Assembly: GCA_945889005.1 (NCBI GenBank) | Contig: CAMDBI010000006.1 | Coordinates: 60,183 to 124,182, forward strand | Direction of reading: 5' to 3' | Origin: Bacteroides fragilis | GTDB lineage: Bacteria > Bacteroidota > Bacteroidia > Bacteroidales > DTGW01 | Length of the DNA: 64,000 bases | In this document: in pieces, positions 17,841 through 26,417 of the stretch | Layout: each line of letters opens with the position of its first letter | How positions within the stretch are numbered: position 1 is the first letter of the stretch | Notes under the pieces: generated by a model | Told to the model about the DNA's origin: nothing | Seen by the model: only the letters and a program-made list of their open reading frames with translations | The model's database searches: none | Made by a program: the position numbers and the translations under genes

Positions 17841-19067
17841 TTAAAATGCAGCCATCAACAAATCAATATCCTTTGAAGGTATACCAAAATGGTTGCCAAT
17901 AAACTGATTGGTCAATATGCCATTGTAAATATAAACCCCATGTCGCAAACCCGCATCGTATTTAAGGTAATTCGATATTTCATTTTGACCTGCAATTTTA
18001 AGCAGCAAAGGCAAAAATACATTACTCAAAGCAATAGAAGCTGTTCGGGCAACTCTCGATGGCAAATTTGGAATGCTATAATGAATCACTCCATGTTTTG
18101 TAAATACAGGATCCTTCAAGGTTCGAAGCTCAGAGGTTTCTATACACCACTCGGTCGAAATATTGATATCGACTATTACACTGCCACGTTTCATATTGCG
18201 AACCATATCTTCGGTAATATAAAACTTTGGGCTATGGTCTTCCGATTGGCGTGCTCCAATTACTACATCGGCAGATCGAAGCGATTTTTCTAATACCAAT
18301 GGGTGAAAAACCGAGGTGTGAAGCCTCATTCCCAAATTATTCTGAAGTTGTACTAAGCTTTGAACCGAATTGTCAAATATTTTGACAAGCGCACCTAAAC
18401 CAATTGCCGCACGAGCAGCAAATTCGGCGGCTGTGCCTGCACCAATAATAATAACTTCGGTAGGGGTTATGCCTGTTATTCCGCCCAACAATACGCCTTT
18501 CCCGCCATGCTGGGTACTCAATAGTTCTCCAGCTATTAATATCGAGCTCGTACCCGAAATGGCACTCATCGAGCGAACTACCGGGTAGCACTTGTACTCT
18601 TTATCTATAATGTTTTCAAAAGCAATAGCAGTAACCTTTTTGGCCATTAAACTTCGAAAAATTTCCTCGGTTTGTTTTATTAAAAGTAAAGACGAAAAAA
18701 CGGTTTGTTGCCCTTTAAGAAGTGCTATTTCGTCGAGCGACAGTGGTGCAACTTTCAATATAATATCGGCCTGATAAACAGACTTACTGTCTCTTATTAT
18801 TATACCTCCTCGCTCGCTGTAATCTTTGTCCGAATAATTGGCTGCTTCACCAGCATTCGATTCAATAATAACTTCATGCCCATATTCAACAAGCAAACCA
18901 ACTGCCTCAGGAGTAAGTGCAACTCGTGTTTCGATCAATTGGTTTTCTTTGGGAATACCTATTACAAGAGATTTTTGCTTGTTGCTAACTTCCAACATTT
19001 CTTCTTGTGGAAGTAAACCTTCTTTTCCAAATGCAAAACGCAATGTCGAACTCTCGTGACTAGTCAT
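17841..19067 (-). CDS. ald: Alanine dehydrogenase
   Basis: A 408-residue NAD-dependent dehydrogenase of the AlaDH/PNT family, which interconverts L-alanine and pyruvate plus ammonia. The catalytic region IGIPKENQLIETRVALTPEAV starts near residue 33. The Rossmann motif IIGAGTAAEFAARAA is at about residues 206-220, and later conserved segments VIVDINIST and IPNLPSRVARTAS are present. About 30 residues precede the usual family start (MTSHESSTLRFAFG), an N-terminal extension I take as lineage-specific. The ATG at 19067 is retained because no better start is visible. It lies 96 bases downstream of tsaE on the same strand. Confidence 0.92.
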   Translation of the reverse strand: MTSHESSTLRFAFGKEGLLPQEEMLEVSNKQKSLVIGIPKENQLIETRVALTPEAVGLLVEYGHEVIIESNAGEAANYSDKDYSERGGIIIRDSKSVYQADIILKVAPLSLDEIALLKGQQTVFSSLLLIKQTEEIFRSLMAKKVTAIAFENIIDKEYKCYPVVRSMSAISGTSSILIAGELLSTQHGGKGVLLGGITGITPTEVIIIGAGTAAEFAARAAIGLGALVKIFDNSVQSLVQLQNNLGMRLHTSVFHPLVLEKSLRSADVVIGARQSEDHSPKFYITEDMVRNMKRGSVIVDINISTEWCIETSELRTLKDPVFTKHGVIHYSIPNLPSRVARTASIALSNVFLPLLLKIAGQNEISNYLKYDAGLRHGVYIYNGILTNQFIGNHFGIPSKDIDLLMAAF

Positions 19068-19163
19068 TGAATCGATTTTTTTCGTTCATAACAAATGTAT
19101 GACAATCTTCAATTAGAATCAATATTTTTTTCGAAAAATCGGATAGATGATTTTGTGTTTCAA

Positions 19164-19586
19164 CTAGTCCTTAGATAGTGTAATAAATCTCTTCCCATCG
19201 TCTGTTGCCGATATTACAAGTCTTACAATATCTTCGGGCAGAAGCGATTCGGCCAACTCTGGCCATTCGACAAAGCAATAGCGCCCGCTATAAAAATACT
19301 CTTCGTAACCAATGTCGTACAATTCTTCAATCTTATTTATTCTGTATAGGTCAAAATGAAAAATTTTTGATTCTGTACTAACATATTCATTTACCAAAGC
19401 AAAAGTAGGACTTGTAACTACGTTTTCGACCCCAAGTTGATGGCATATTTCTTTTATTAGTGTTGTTTTGCCCGAACCCATTGATCCATAAAAGGCTACA
19501 AATCGCGAATTGCCCATAAATTGTACAATCTGGCGCGCAACTCTTGGCAACTCTTCTAATGATGAAAGCACTATAAAATCTTCCAT
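19164..19586 (-). CDS. tsaE: tRNA threonylcarbamoyladenosine biosynthesis ATPase TsaE
   Basis: A 140-residue P-loop ATPase required with TsaB, TsaC and TsaD to form t6A37 in tRNAs that read ANN codons. Walker A is GSMGSGKTTL (about residues 35-44). The conserved segments VTSPTFALVNEY, FHFDLYRI and FVEWPELAE are all present. It starts 3 bases after porX, so the two are almost certainly translated from one message. The tsaE-porX pairing is common in Bacteroidota. Confidence 0.94.
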   Translation of the reverse strand: MEDFIVLSSLEELPRVARQIVQFMGNSRFVAFYGSMGSGKTTLIKEICHQLGVENVVTSPTFALVNEYVSTESKIFHFDLYRINKIEELYDIGYEEYFYSGRYCFVEWPELAESLLPEDIVRLVISATDDGKRFITLSKD

Positions 19587-19589
19587 TGC

Positions 19590-21146
19590 TTAATTTTGTT
19601 TTGACGAAAGGGTTATTAGAGGTATTATCATTTCTTCCATCGATATTCCTCCATGTTGAAAAGTATTGCGGTAGAAATTTGCAAAATGATTATAGTTATT
19701 TGGATAAACCATAAAATCGCTATTGTAGGCAAATATAAATGAAGATGTTACGCTTTCCGATGGCAAATGAACTTCCGAAGGTTTTCTTATTTCAAAAACT
19801 TCTTTTGGATTGTAGTTGAGATTTCGCCCATGTTTATATCGTATATTTGGGCTTGTAGCCTTGTCTCCAATCACTTTTATTGGATTATTAACTTTTATAG
19901 TTCCGTGATCGGTAGTCAAAATTACTTTCATGCCACTTTTAACACTTTCGGCAAGCAATTCGGGCAATATCGAGTGTTGAAACCACGATTGTGTAATCGA
20001 TCTATACGACGATTCGTCGTTGACCAATTCTTTTACAACTTCGGTTTCTGTGCGGGCATGCGACAATGCATCGACAAAATTAAAAACCAACACATTGAGA
20101 CTATTGTTTTTATAATTCGAAAAATTGTCCAATACTTTTCGAGCATACTTAGGGTTCAGAATTTTTTCATAATACACCTTTAAATCCTTATGTAAACGGC
20201 TGGTCTGGTTGCGCAACAGTTCCTCCTCGTGCAAGTTTTTGCCTTCGCTATCTTCTTCGCCAACCCATAGTTTGGGGTACATTCGCTCTATCTCGAGTGG
20301 CATAAGCCCTGCAAATAATGCATTTCGTGCATACTGTGTCGATGTTGGTAAAATGCTAAAATAAACATCTTCTTTTTCAATATAACAGTATTCGCTAACC
20401 ATTGGAGCTATTGACTTCCACTGATCGAAACGCAAATTGTCTATAACGATTAAAAGAACCTTCTGACCACTCTGCAATAGCGGAGCTACAGTTTGCTTCA
20501 TTACACCTGCCGAAAGCAACGGCTTTTCAACATTCGTTTGTTCGAACCATGAGCTATAATGTTTTTTTACAAACTTCGAAAATTCGCTATTGGCTTCAGT
20601 TTTTTGTAGCCGAAGCACGTCGTTAATTTCCTTACCCGATCGCTCGAGTTCAAGCTCCCAAAAAACAAGTGTTTTGTATATTTCAACCCAATCCTTGTGA
20701 GAATAAGCTTTGTTAATGAGTCCCGTCAAATCGCGAAATGCTGTTTGATAAGCACTGCTAACATGTTCAGAAACCAAACGTTGATTGTCGGTATGCTTTT
20801 TAATGGTCAGCAAAATCTGATTGGGATTTACAGGTTTTATAAGATAATCGGCAATTTTTGAGCCAATAGCCTGATCCATTATATTCTCTTCTTCGCTTTT
20901 GGTAATCATAATTACCGGCACATGCGGTTGAATTTGTTTAAGTTTTACCAAAGTTTGTAATCCGCTTTGCCCGGGCATGTTCTCGTCCAAAAAAATAAGG
21001 TTAAAAACATGCTCCCCTAAAATTTTAATTGCATCGATTCCATTGCTTGCAGTAAGTACCCGATAGCCTTTGTTTTCGAGAAATACAATATGCGCTTTAA
21101 GCAGGTCAATCTCATCGTCGACCCATAATATTGCTATTTCTTTCAT
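19590..21146 (-). CDS. porX: PorX: response regulator with PglZ/alkaline-phosphatase-superfamily domain
   Basis: A 518-residue protein. The receiver domain (residues 1-120) has acidic residues in WVDDE, phospho-acceptor D54 in FLDENMPG and Lys in IKPVN. A helical linker leads to a PglZ domain (about 210-510), an alkaline-phosphatase-superfamily fold with metal-site segments VIDNLRFDQW and TTDHGT. In Porphyromonas gingivalis PorX controls T9SS gene expression with the kinase PorY and the sigma factor SigP, and phosphodiesterase activity on oligonucleotides has been reported for PorX proteins. Here it lies 8 bases after porW and 3 before tsaE. No DNA-binding domain is visible. Confidence 0.93.
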   Translation of the reverse strand: MKEIAILWVDDEIDLLKAHIVFLENKGYRVLTASNGIDAIKILGEHVFNLIFLDENMPGQSGLQTLVKLKQIQPHVPVIMITKSEEENIMDQAIGSKIADYLIKPVNPNQILLTIKKHTDNQRLVSEHVSSAYQTAFRDLTGLINKAYSHKDWVEIYKTLVFWELELERSGKEINDVLRLQKTEANSEFSKFVKKHYSSWFEQTNVEKPLLSAGVMKQTVAPLLQSGQKVLLIVIDNLRFDQWKSIAPMVSEYCYIEKEDVYFSILPTSTQYARNALFAGLMPLEIERMYPKLWVGEEDSEGKNLHEEELLRNQTSRLHKDLKVYYEKILNPKYARKVLDNFSNYKNNSLNVLVFNFVDALSHARTETEVVKELVNDESSYRSITQSWFQHSILPELLAESVKSGMKVILTTDHGTIKVNNPIKVIGDKATSPNIRYKHGRNLNYNPKEVFEIRKPSEVHLPSESVTSSFIFAYNSDFMVYPNNYNHFANFYRNTFQHGGISMEEMIIPLITLSSKQN

Positions 21147-21154
21147 GATTATGT

Positions 21155-23800
21155 TTATTTTTTGTATTGATCTTTAAAGAAATTGAGATAATCTATTTCT
21201 TTTCCTTCTTTTTTCAATATATTGAAATTGTCTGCATTTATAATAAATGTGCCAGTAATACCAATACCAACATCTTTGTATATCTCGTCTTTCCTGGCCA
21301 TAGATGCATCGAAATAATTAATGGCTTCTTGTTTCTTTTTAAACATTTTTACAATCACCATGGTCGCTTTGTCAGAAAGCTTTTCGGTGTTTACACCGAG
21401 TCCGGCATTACTAAAGTTGTCAAGATTAAAATTTATTAAGTTAAATACTGCTTGATTGGCTTTAGCTTCGAGGGGATTAATGGTAATTATAAATAAATGT
21501 AAGTCGTCGTCGTTGGGTTTGTTGTAAATGGTTCGTGCAATTTGTTGTTCCTGAAACTGTTTAACTTCCGGGTTCTGAATATCGAGCTTGCCCATTATTT
21601 CCTTTGCAAACTTTGCTTCGTCGCCATACGGAAATTTTTTCACGTAATCGTATAAGTTTGCCCTTAGTTTATCGTCGTTAACTAGTTTGCCAGCTGCAAC
21701 CGTTTTAACAAATTCAAATTTTGGCAAAAGTACGTGGTTTGGAAAAGTCGAAATGGCTTCGTCGGCTTTTTCAATAACTAAAGCATAATTTCCTTTAATA
21801 TAATTATCGTACGCACCTTGGTATAACAATTCAGCACGATTTTCTTTTTCTTGTAGTTCTTTGAGAAATTCCGGATTGCTCAAAATACTTGCATATACAC
21901 TGCTAGGGTTATTTTTTATAATTAAGGCCTTTTGTTCCATTGCCTTACCTTCATTCTTGAGTTGTATATATATTTTGTAAAGCTGAAACAATGCGTCGGC
22001 CGATATTTCGTCGTTCGGATAACGTTCGACAATGCTTTGATACTGCTGTGCCGACAACAAAGGTTCGTTTAGATAATCATTGTATATGCTTCCGGCATTG
22101 TATAAAGCCGATTTTATTTGATCCTGCGATTTTGCTTTGGCCGAATCGCTCATCGGCAAATCTACCAAGTAAAATTCCTGCGTTTTGTTACTTAACTTCG
22201 CTTTTACATTTTCTTTATCTTCTGTTCCATCGGTTTTGTTATTCATGTCCGATAAGTTTCCTTTTTTAATACTACGCCGCCAATTATCTTCTAGCTTCCT
22301 GTTTCCCCAGCGTTTTTTAAAATCGTTCTGACCAAAACTTTTGGCAGTTGGACTGTAAAAATACCATTGTAAGCCCTGTGCCTGTTCCATAGCATTGTTG
22401 GACTGTGTCGAATTCTGAACATTAAATTGAAGATCAAGCAAGCGCTCCTGGTCTAAACGCTGAGCTTCTGCTTCTTCAGCCTTGACGCGTTCTATAAGCT
22501 TGTCTATAAACTTGGTTCGGTCTTCTTTGCTCATTTGAGCAATAAACAACACGCTATCCTGAAATGAAACTATTTTGAGGTTTTCCTGCAACTTACCCAA
22601 ATTGGCTGCTCTCGACGAAATGCTCTCGTAATCGGGATATGCAACATCGACCAAAAGCATTGCACTGTCGTAGTATGCCGACGATGGTAAATAGTTTCGC
22701 TTGGCATAGTAAATGTCTGCAATTGCTATAAATGATTTTGCTTTTTGCTTCGTGTTTGTTATACTTTTTATTGCCGATAGCTTATAGTTCTCTACTGCTT
22801 TATCTATTTCGCCCTCTTTGTAATCGATATTTGCTAATGCATAATATATTTGGTCTAGGTATTCTTTGTTTTTGTCGTCTTTCATTAATTTGTACAGCGA
22901 TTTCCTGATCTCGTTTGCATCGCCATAGTCCGATCTGAAAACACCTGCCAGATTAACTTTTGCATTAAATGTCATTTCGTAAGGGGGACTCATTTTTATT
23001 ACTTTCAAATACGAATTTGTTGCTTTATCGCTTATATTTTCGATCTGGTAAAGTTGAGCCAATACAAACAAAAAGCGCATTTTCAATTTTCGTTCCTTAA
23101 CTTTTTCAACCGCCATTTCCAATTTCGGAATTGCTTCTGCATATCTTTTGCGCAATATATAATACTCTGCATATACCGCATTAAAAAAAGCCAAGTGTTT
23201 TTTGGGAAAATCGGGTTGAGCTGCTAAACTTTTCAAAATCTCCTCTGCTTCGGTAAATTCCGAAGTTTTCAGTAGCGATTTTGCTAGCCATATATTTGCC
23301 TCTATGCTCGATTCGGTGCCAGGATACTCTTTTAAAATATATCTAAACGCATCGTTTCCTTTAAAGATCTCCAATTTCTGATAATTCGACTTCCCCTTGA
23401 GTATGTAAGCATCGTCTACCCATTTATTATATTGCTTTATAGCCAAAAGCTTTTTCTTCCGAGGGTTTGTGGTATTTTTATTTATATTGGGCTTTACTGT
23501 TAACGAATGTAAATTAATTACTTTATCCGATTTTCTAATTGCTCTATCCATCTCCGATTGTACGGCAGAGGCTGCGTCTGTAGTTCCTCCTTGATATAAT
23601 GGCAAAATCCCAGTATAGTCATCGGGAAGCTTTTTTATTTTTTGCATTCCTTTCTTGTAACTTTCATAGCCATTAAAATAAATATTGTATTTTGAAGTTA
23701 CATTGTGGTATGCGCGAGTCAATATAGTGTTCTTCTTGGTCGAACAACTCACAATCAATATTGCTAACAGAACAATAGATATATTTATTTTTCTTCTCAA
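21155..23800 (-). CDS. porW: PorW/SprE-type T9SS TPR lipoprotein
   Basis: An 881-residue lipoprotein: hydrophobic residues 6-17 end in LIVSC, lipidation at Cys19. The N-terminal signature YHNVTSKYNIYFNGYES is typical of PorW/SprE proteins, which are needed for type IX secretion (and gliding in Flavobacterium). Most of the chain is TPR-like helices (about 100-440 and 570-740), with a charged low-complexity linker near 430-560. The start codon is TTG at 23800: the upstream frame is closed by a stop and no ATG occurs before the signal peptide. It is followed after 8 bases by porX, so a T9SS structural gene and its regulator share a transcript. Confidence 0.88.
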   Translation of the reverse strand: MRRKINISIVLLAILIVSCSTKKNTILTRAYHNVTSKYNIYFNGYESYKKGMQKIKKLPDDYTGILPLYQGGTTDAASAVQSEMDRAIRKSDKVINLHSLTVKPNINKNTTNPRKKKLLAIKQYNKWVDDAYILKGKSNYQKLEIFKGNDAFRYILKEYPGTESSIEANIWLAKSLLKTSEFTEAEEILKSLAAQPDFPKKHLAFFNAVYAEYYILRKRYAEAIPKLEMAVEKVKERKLKMRFLFVLAQLYQIENISDKATNSYLKVIKMSPPYEMTFNAKVNLAGVFRSDYGDANEIRKSLYKLMKDDKNKEYLDQIYYALANIDYKEGEIDKAVENYKLSAIKSITNTKQKAKSFIAIADIYYAKRNYLPSSAYYDSAMLLVDVAYPDYESISSRAANLGKLQENLKIVSFQDSVLFIAQMSKEDRTKFIDKLIERVKAEEAEAQRLDQERLLDLQFNVQNSTQSNNAMEQAQGLQWYFYSPTAKSFGQNDFKKRWGNRKLEDNWRRSIKKGNLSDMNNKTDGTEDKENVKAKLSNKTQEFYLVDLPMSDSAKAKSQDQIKSALYNAGSIYNDYLNEPLLSAQQYQSIVERYPNDEISADALFQLYKIYIQLKNEGKAMEQKALIIKNNPSSVYASILSNPEFLKELQEKENRAELLYQGAYDNYIKGNYALVIEKADEAISTFPNHVLLPKFEFVKTVAAGKLVNDDKLRANLYDYVKKFPYGDEAKFAKEIMGKLDIQNPEVKQFQEQQIARTIYNKPNDDDLHLFIITINPLEAKANQAVFNLINFNLDNFSNAGLGVNTEKLSDKATMVIVKMFKKKQEAINYFDASMARKDEIYKDVGIGITGTFIINADNFNILKKEGKEIDYLNFFKDQYKK

Positions 23801-23873
23801 CTCGAAATTTTCAATTTATGTTATAAAAACAAATATATTGGTAATTTATTGTTTGTAAAAAAAGATTCCATTA

Positions 23874-26222
23874 TTAAAACTCAATATGACTATTTTCTTG
23901 AATATTGTCTAAAATAGGATCTGAGTTGTCGCAATTGAAATCAACTGAATATCCGGGAGGGGTTTCAAAAGAGCCTTTTCTAAAATTAAGCTTTTTGTCG
24001 TTATAAATTTTTTGATAAAATTCGGCCCAAATAGGCAATGCCATTGTCGCTCCCTGCCCCATATCAATTCCCGAAAAGTGAACTGCTCGATCTTCAGCTC
24101 CAACCCATACGCCGCCAACCAATTCGGGTGTAAACCCCACGAACCAACCATCTGAATGGTTTTGTGTAGTACCTGTTTTTCCGGCTATTTCGTTGTCCAA
24201 ATTATATTTATATCGCAAGCGCGATCCGGTACCCCCATTTATAACTCCCTGCATGAGTTTTACCATCAAATAAGCTGTTTGTTCGCTTATTGCTTCTGTT
24301 TTCTCGGGAATAAAGGTTTGCAAAACATTTCCATTTTTATCTTCTATACGGGTAACAAACAAAGGTTTTACAAAAACACCCTTATTGGCGTATGCCGAAT
24401 ATGCTCCTACCATTTCGTAAAGCGATATGTCGGGTGTTCCCAACACGAGCGAAGGTACAGGTCTTAGCTGACTAGTTATACCCAATTTTCGCATAATGTC
24501 AATAACCGAAGGTGGATTGTATTGTTTCATAACCCAAGCCGATATATAATTGAGCGAATGAGCCAAACCAAACTTCAAGGTTACCATTTTCCCTTCGTAT
24601 TCGTCTCGTCCCGAGTTTTTGGGAGTCCAGGTCGAATCGCCCAAATCGAAAGTTACTGGTATATTGGGAACCTGTGTGCAAGGCGTATAGCCTTCTTGCA
24701 TGGCAAGTGTATATACAAATGGTTTGATTGTAGAACCTACTTGTCGCTTGCCTTGCATCACTTGATCGTACTTAAAATAACGGTAATTGGGGCCTCCAAC
24801 ATAGGCTTTAACCTGCCCGTTTTGAGGATCCATAGCCATAAAACTTGCTCGTAAATAGGTTTTGTAGTATTTTATAGAGTCGTATGGACTCATTACGGTA
24901 TCTATTTCGCCTCGCCAACTAAAAACCTTCATCCGAGTCTTCTTCTTGAAATTTTTCATTATCTCGTTCCACGATACGCCCTCATTTTTTAGTGTTCTAT
25001 ATCTATCGCTTTGCCTAATAAAACGCTCCATCATATTTTTATAAATTTCCATAACCATTTCAGGCTCTCCGGTAAAACTAAATGGTCGATATAGTTCATT
25101 TTTCTTTTCTAAAAACAACTTTGGCTGTAGCTCATTCTTTAAGTGATTGATCAATGCCTCTTCTGCATATACCTGCATTTTTGCATTTATAGTTGTATAA
25201 AGTTTAAGTCCATCGGTGTATATATTATAAGGTGTACCATCGGGCTTTTGGTGTTTGTTGCACCATCCGTATATCGGATTTCTCTGCCATTCTATAGAGT
25301 CAAAAACAAATTGATCGTACGACGAATATTGTCTTCTTTCTGGCTTTTGAACAGTCATCATAACTCTAAGCCTTTCTCTAAAGTATGTTGCTAAACCTTC
25401 GTTGTGACCCTGAGCACTATAATTAAGGTTTATTGGAATGGCCGAAATTGAATCATATTTCTCTTTACTTAAAAATGAATACTTTTGCATTTGGCTCAAT
25501 ACTACATTTCGCCTATTCAACGATCTTTCGGGATTAATGACCGGACTATATCGTGTGGGGGCTTTTAGTAAACCAACCAACAAAGCGCACTCCTCTATTT
25601 TTAACGAGTCGGGAGACTTACCAAAATATGTTTTCGAAGCAGTTTTTATACCAAACGAATTACTTCCATAATCAACAGTATTTAAATACATTACAATAAT
25701 CTCTTCTTTAGTGTAATTTCGCTCAAGCTTTATGGCTGTTTGCCATTCCTTAAATTTTGCTATTACCAATGCCCATTTTCTACTCAAGAAAAAATTATAT
25801 TCTGTTGTATCTCTTGGAAAAAGATTTTTAGCCAATTGCTGAGAAATGGTGCTTCCACCTCCGCTACTTTCGCTACCCAGCAACACAGTCTTAAATAAAA
25901 CTCGCGCCAATCCCCTAAAATCAATTCCAGAATGCTTGTTAAACCTTATATCCTCGGTAGCTATTAATGCATTAAACAATTCGGGTGCAATGTCTTCGCG
26001 TTTCACAAACGACCGATTTTGATAATAATAAGTGCCCAATATCACATTGTCTTCCGAAATTATTTCGGTTGCAATATTGTTCTGCGGATTCTCGAGCTCC
26101 TCGAAACTAGGCATGGGACCAAATACATCGAAACTTATCAATGTAAAAATGATAGTAAGCGCAACTATCGGACTCAATAGCACGATCCAAAATATTATAA
26201 TAGACCTCTTGATTTTATTCAT
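23874..26222 (-). CDS. Bifunctional class A penicillin-binding protein 1A
   Basis: A 782-residue peptidoglycan synthase. One membrane helix (residues 8-30) is followed by the glycosyltransferase domain with catalytic E90 in ATEDIRFNKHSG and the GGSTISQQLAKN segment. The transpeptidase domain has catalytic S497 in GSTIKPF, the SLN motif and KTGTTQNHSDGW. All motifs are intact, so both reactions (glycan polymerisation and cross-linking) are expected in the periplasm. It lies 73 bases upstream of porW on the same strand. Divergent topA is separated by a 195-bp AT-rich gap that must hold both promoters. Confidence 0.93.
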   Translation of the reverse strand: MNKIKRSIIIFWIVLLSPIVALTIIFTLISFDVFGPMPSFEELENPQNNIATEIISEDNVILGTYYYQNRSFVKREDIAPELFNALIATEDIRFNKHSGIDFRGLARVLFKTVLLGSESSGGGSTISQQLAKNLFPRDTTEYNFFLSRKWALVIAKFKEWQTAIKLERNYTKEEIIVMYLNTVDYGSNSFGIKTASKTYFGKSPDSLKIEECALLVGLLKAPTRYSPVINPERSLNRRNVVLSQMQKYSFLSKEKYDSISAIPINLNYSAQGHNEGLATYFRERLRVMMTVQKPERRQYSSYDQFVFDSIEWQRNPIYGWCNKHQKPDGTPYNIYTDGLKLYTTINAKMQVYAEEALINHLKNELQPKLFLEKKNELYRPFSFTGEPEMVMEIYKNMMERFIRQSDRYRTLKNEGVSWNEIMKNFKKKTRMKVFSWRGEIDTVMSPYDSIKYYKTYLRASFMAMDPQNGQVKAYVGGPNYRYFKYDQVMQGKRQVGSTIKPFVYTLAMQEGYTPCTQVPNIPVTFDLGDSTWTPKNSGRDEYEGKMVTLKFGLAHSLNYISAWVMKQYNPPSVIDIMRKLGITSQLRPVPSLVLGTPDISLYEMVGAYSAYANKGVFVKPLFVTRIEDKNGNVLQTFIPEKTEAISEQTAYLMVKLMQGVINGGTGSRLRYKYNLDNEIAGKTGTTQNHSDGWFVGFTPELVGGVWVGAEDRAVHFSGIDMGQGATMALPIWAEFYQKIYNDKKLNFRKGSFETPPGYSVDFNCDNSDPILDNIQENSHIEF

Positions 26223-26417
26223 CTAGATGATTTTCAATTTTTTTTTGACAAAAATAAAAATTAATCTGATTAAAGCATCTGATTTATATGTAAACAAGTA
26301 ATATTTCATAAATTAAATATCGCTTTTTTTCAAACAATAAAAAATAAAAATTTTGAACTTAGTTAATTATTTCTTTTTCTTTGCATTTCTTTATACAGAA
26401 ATTAATTGATATAACTA

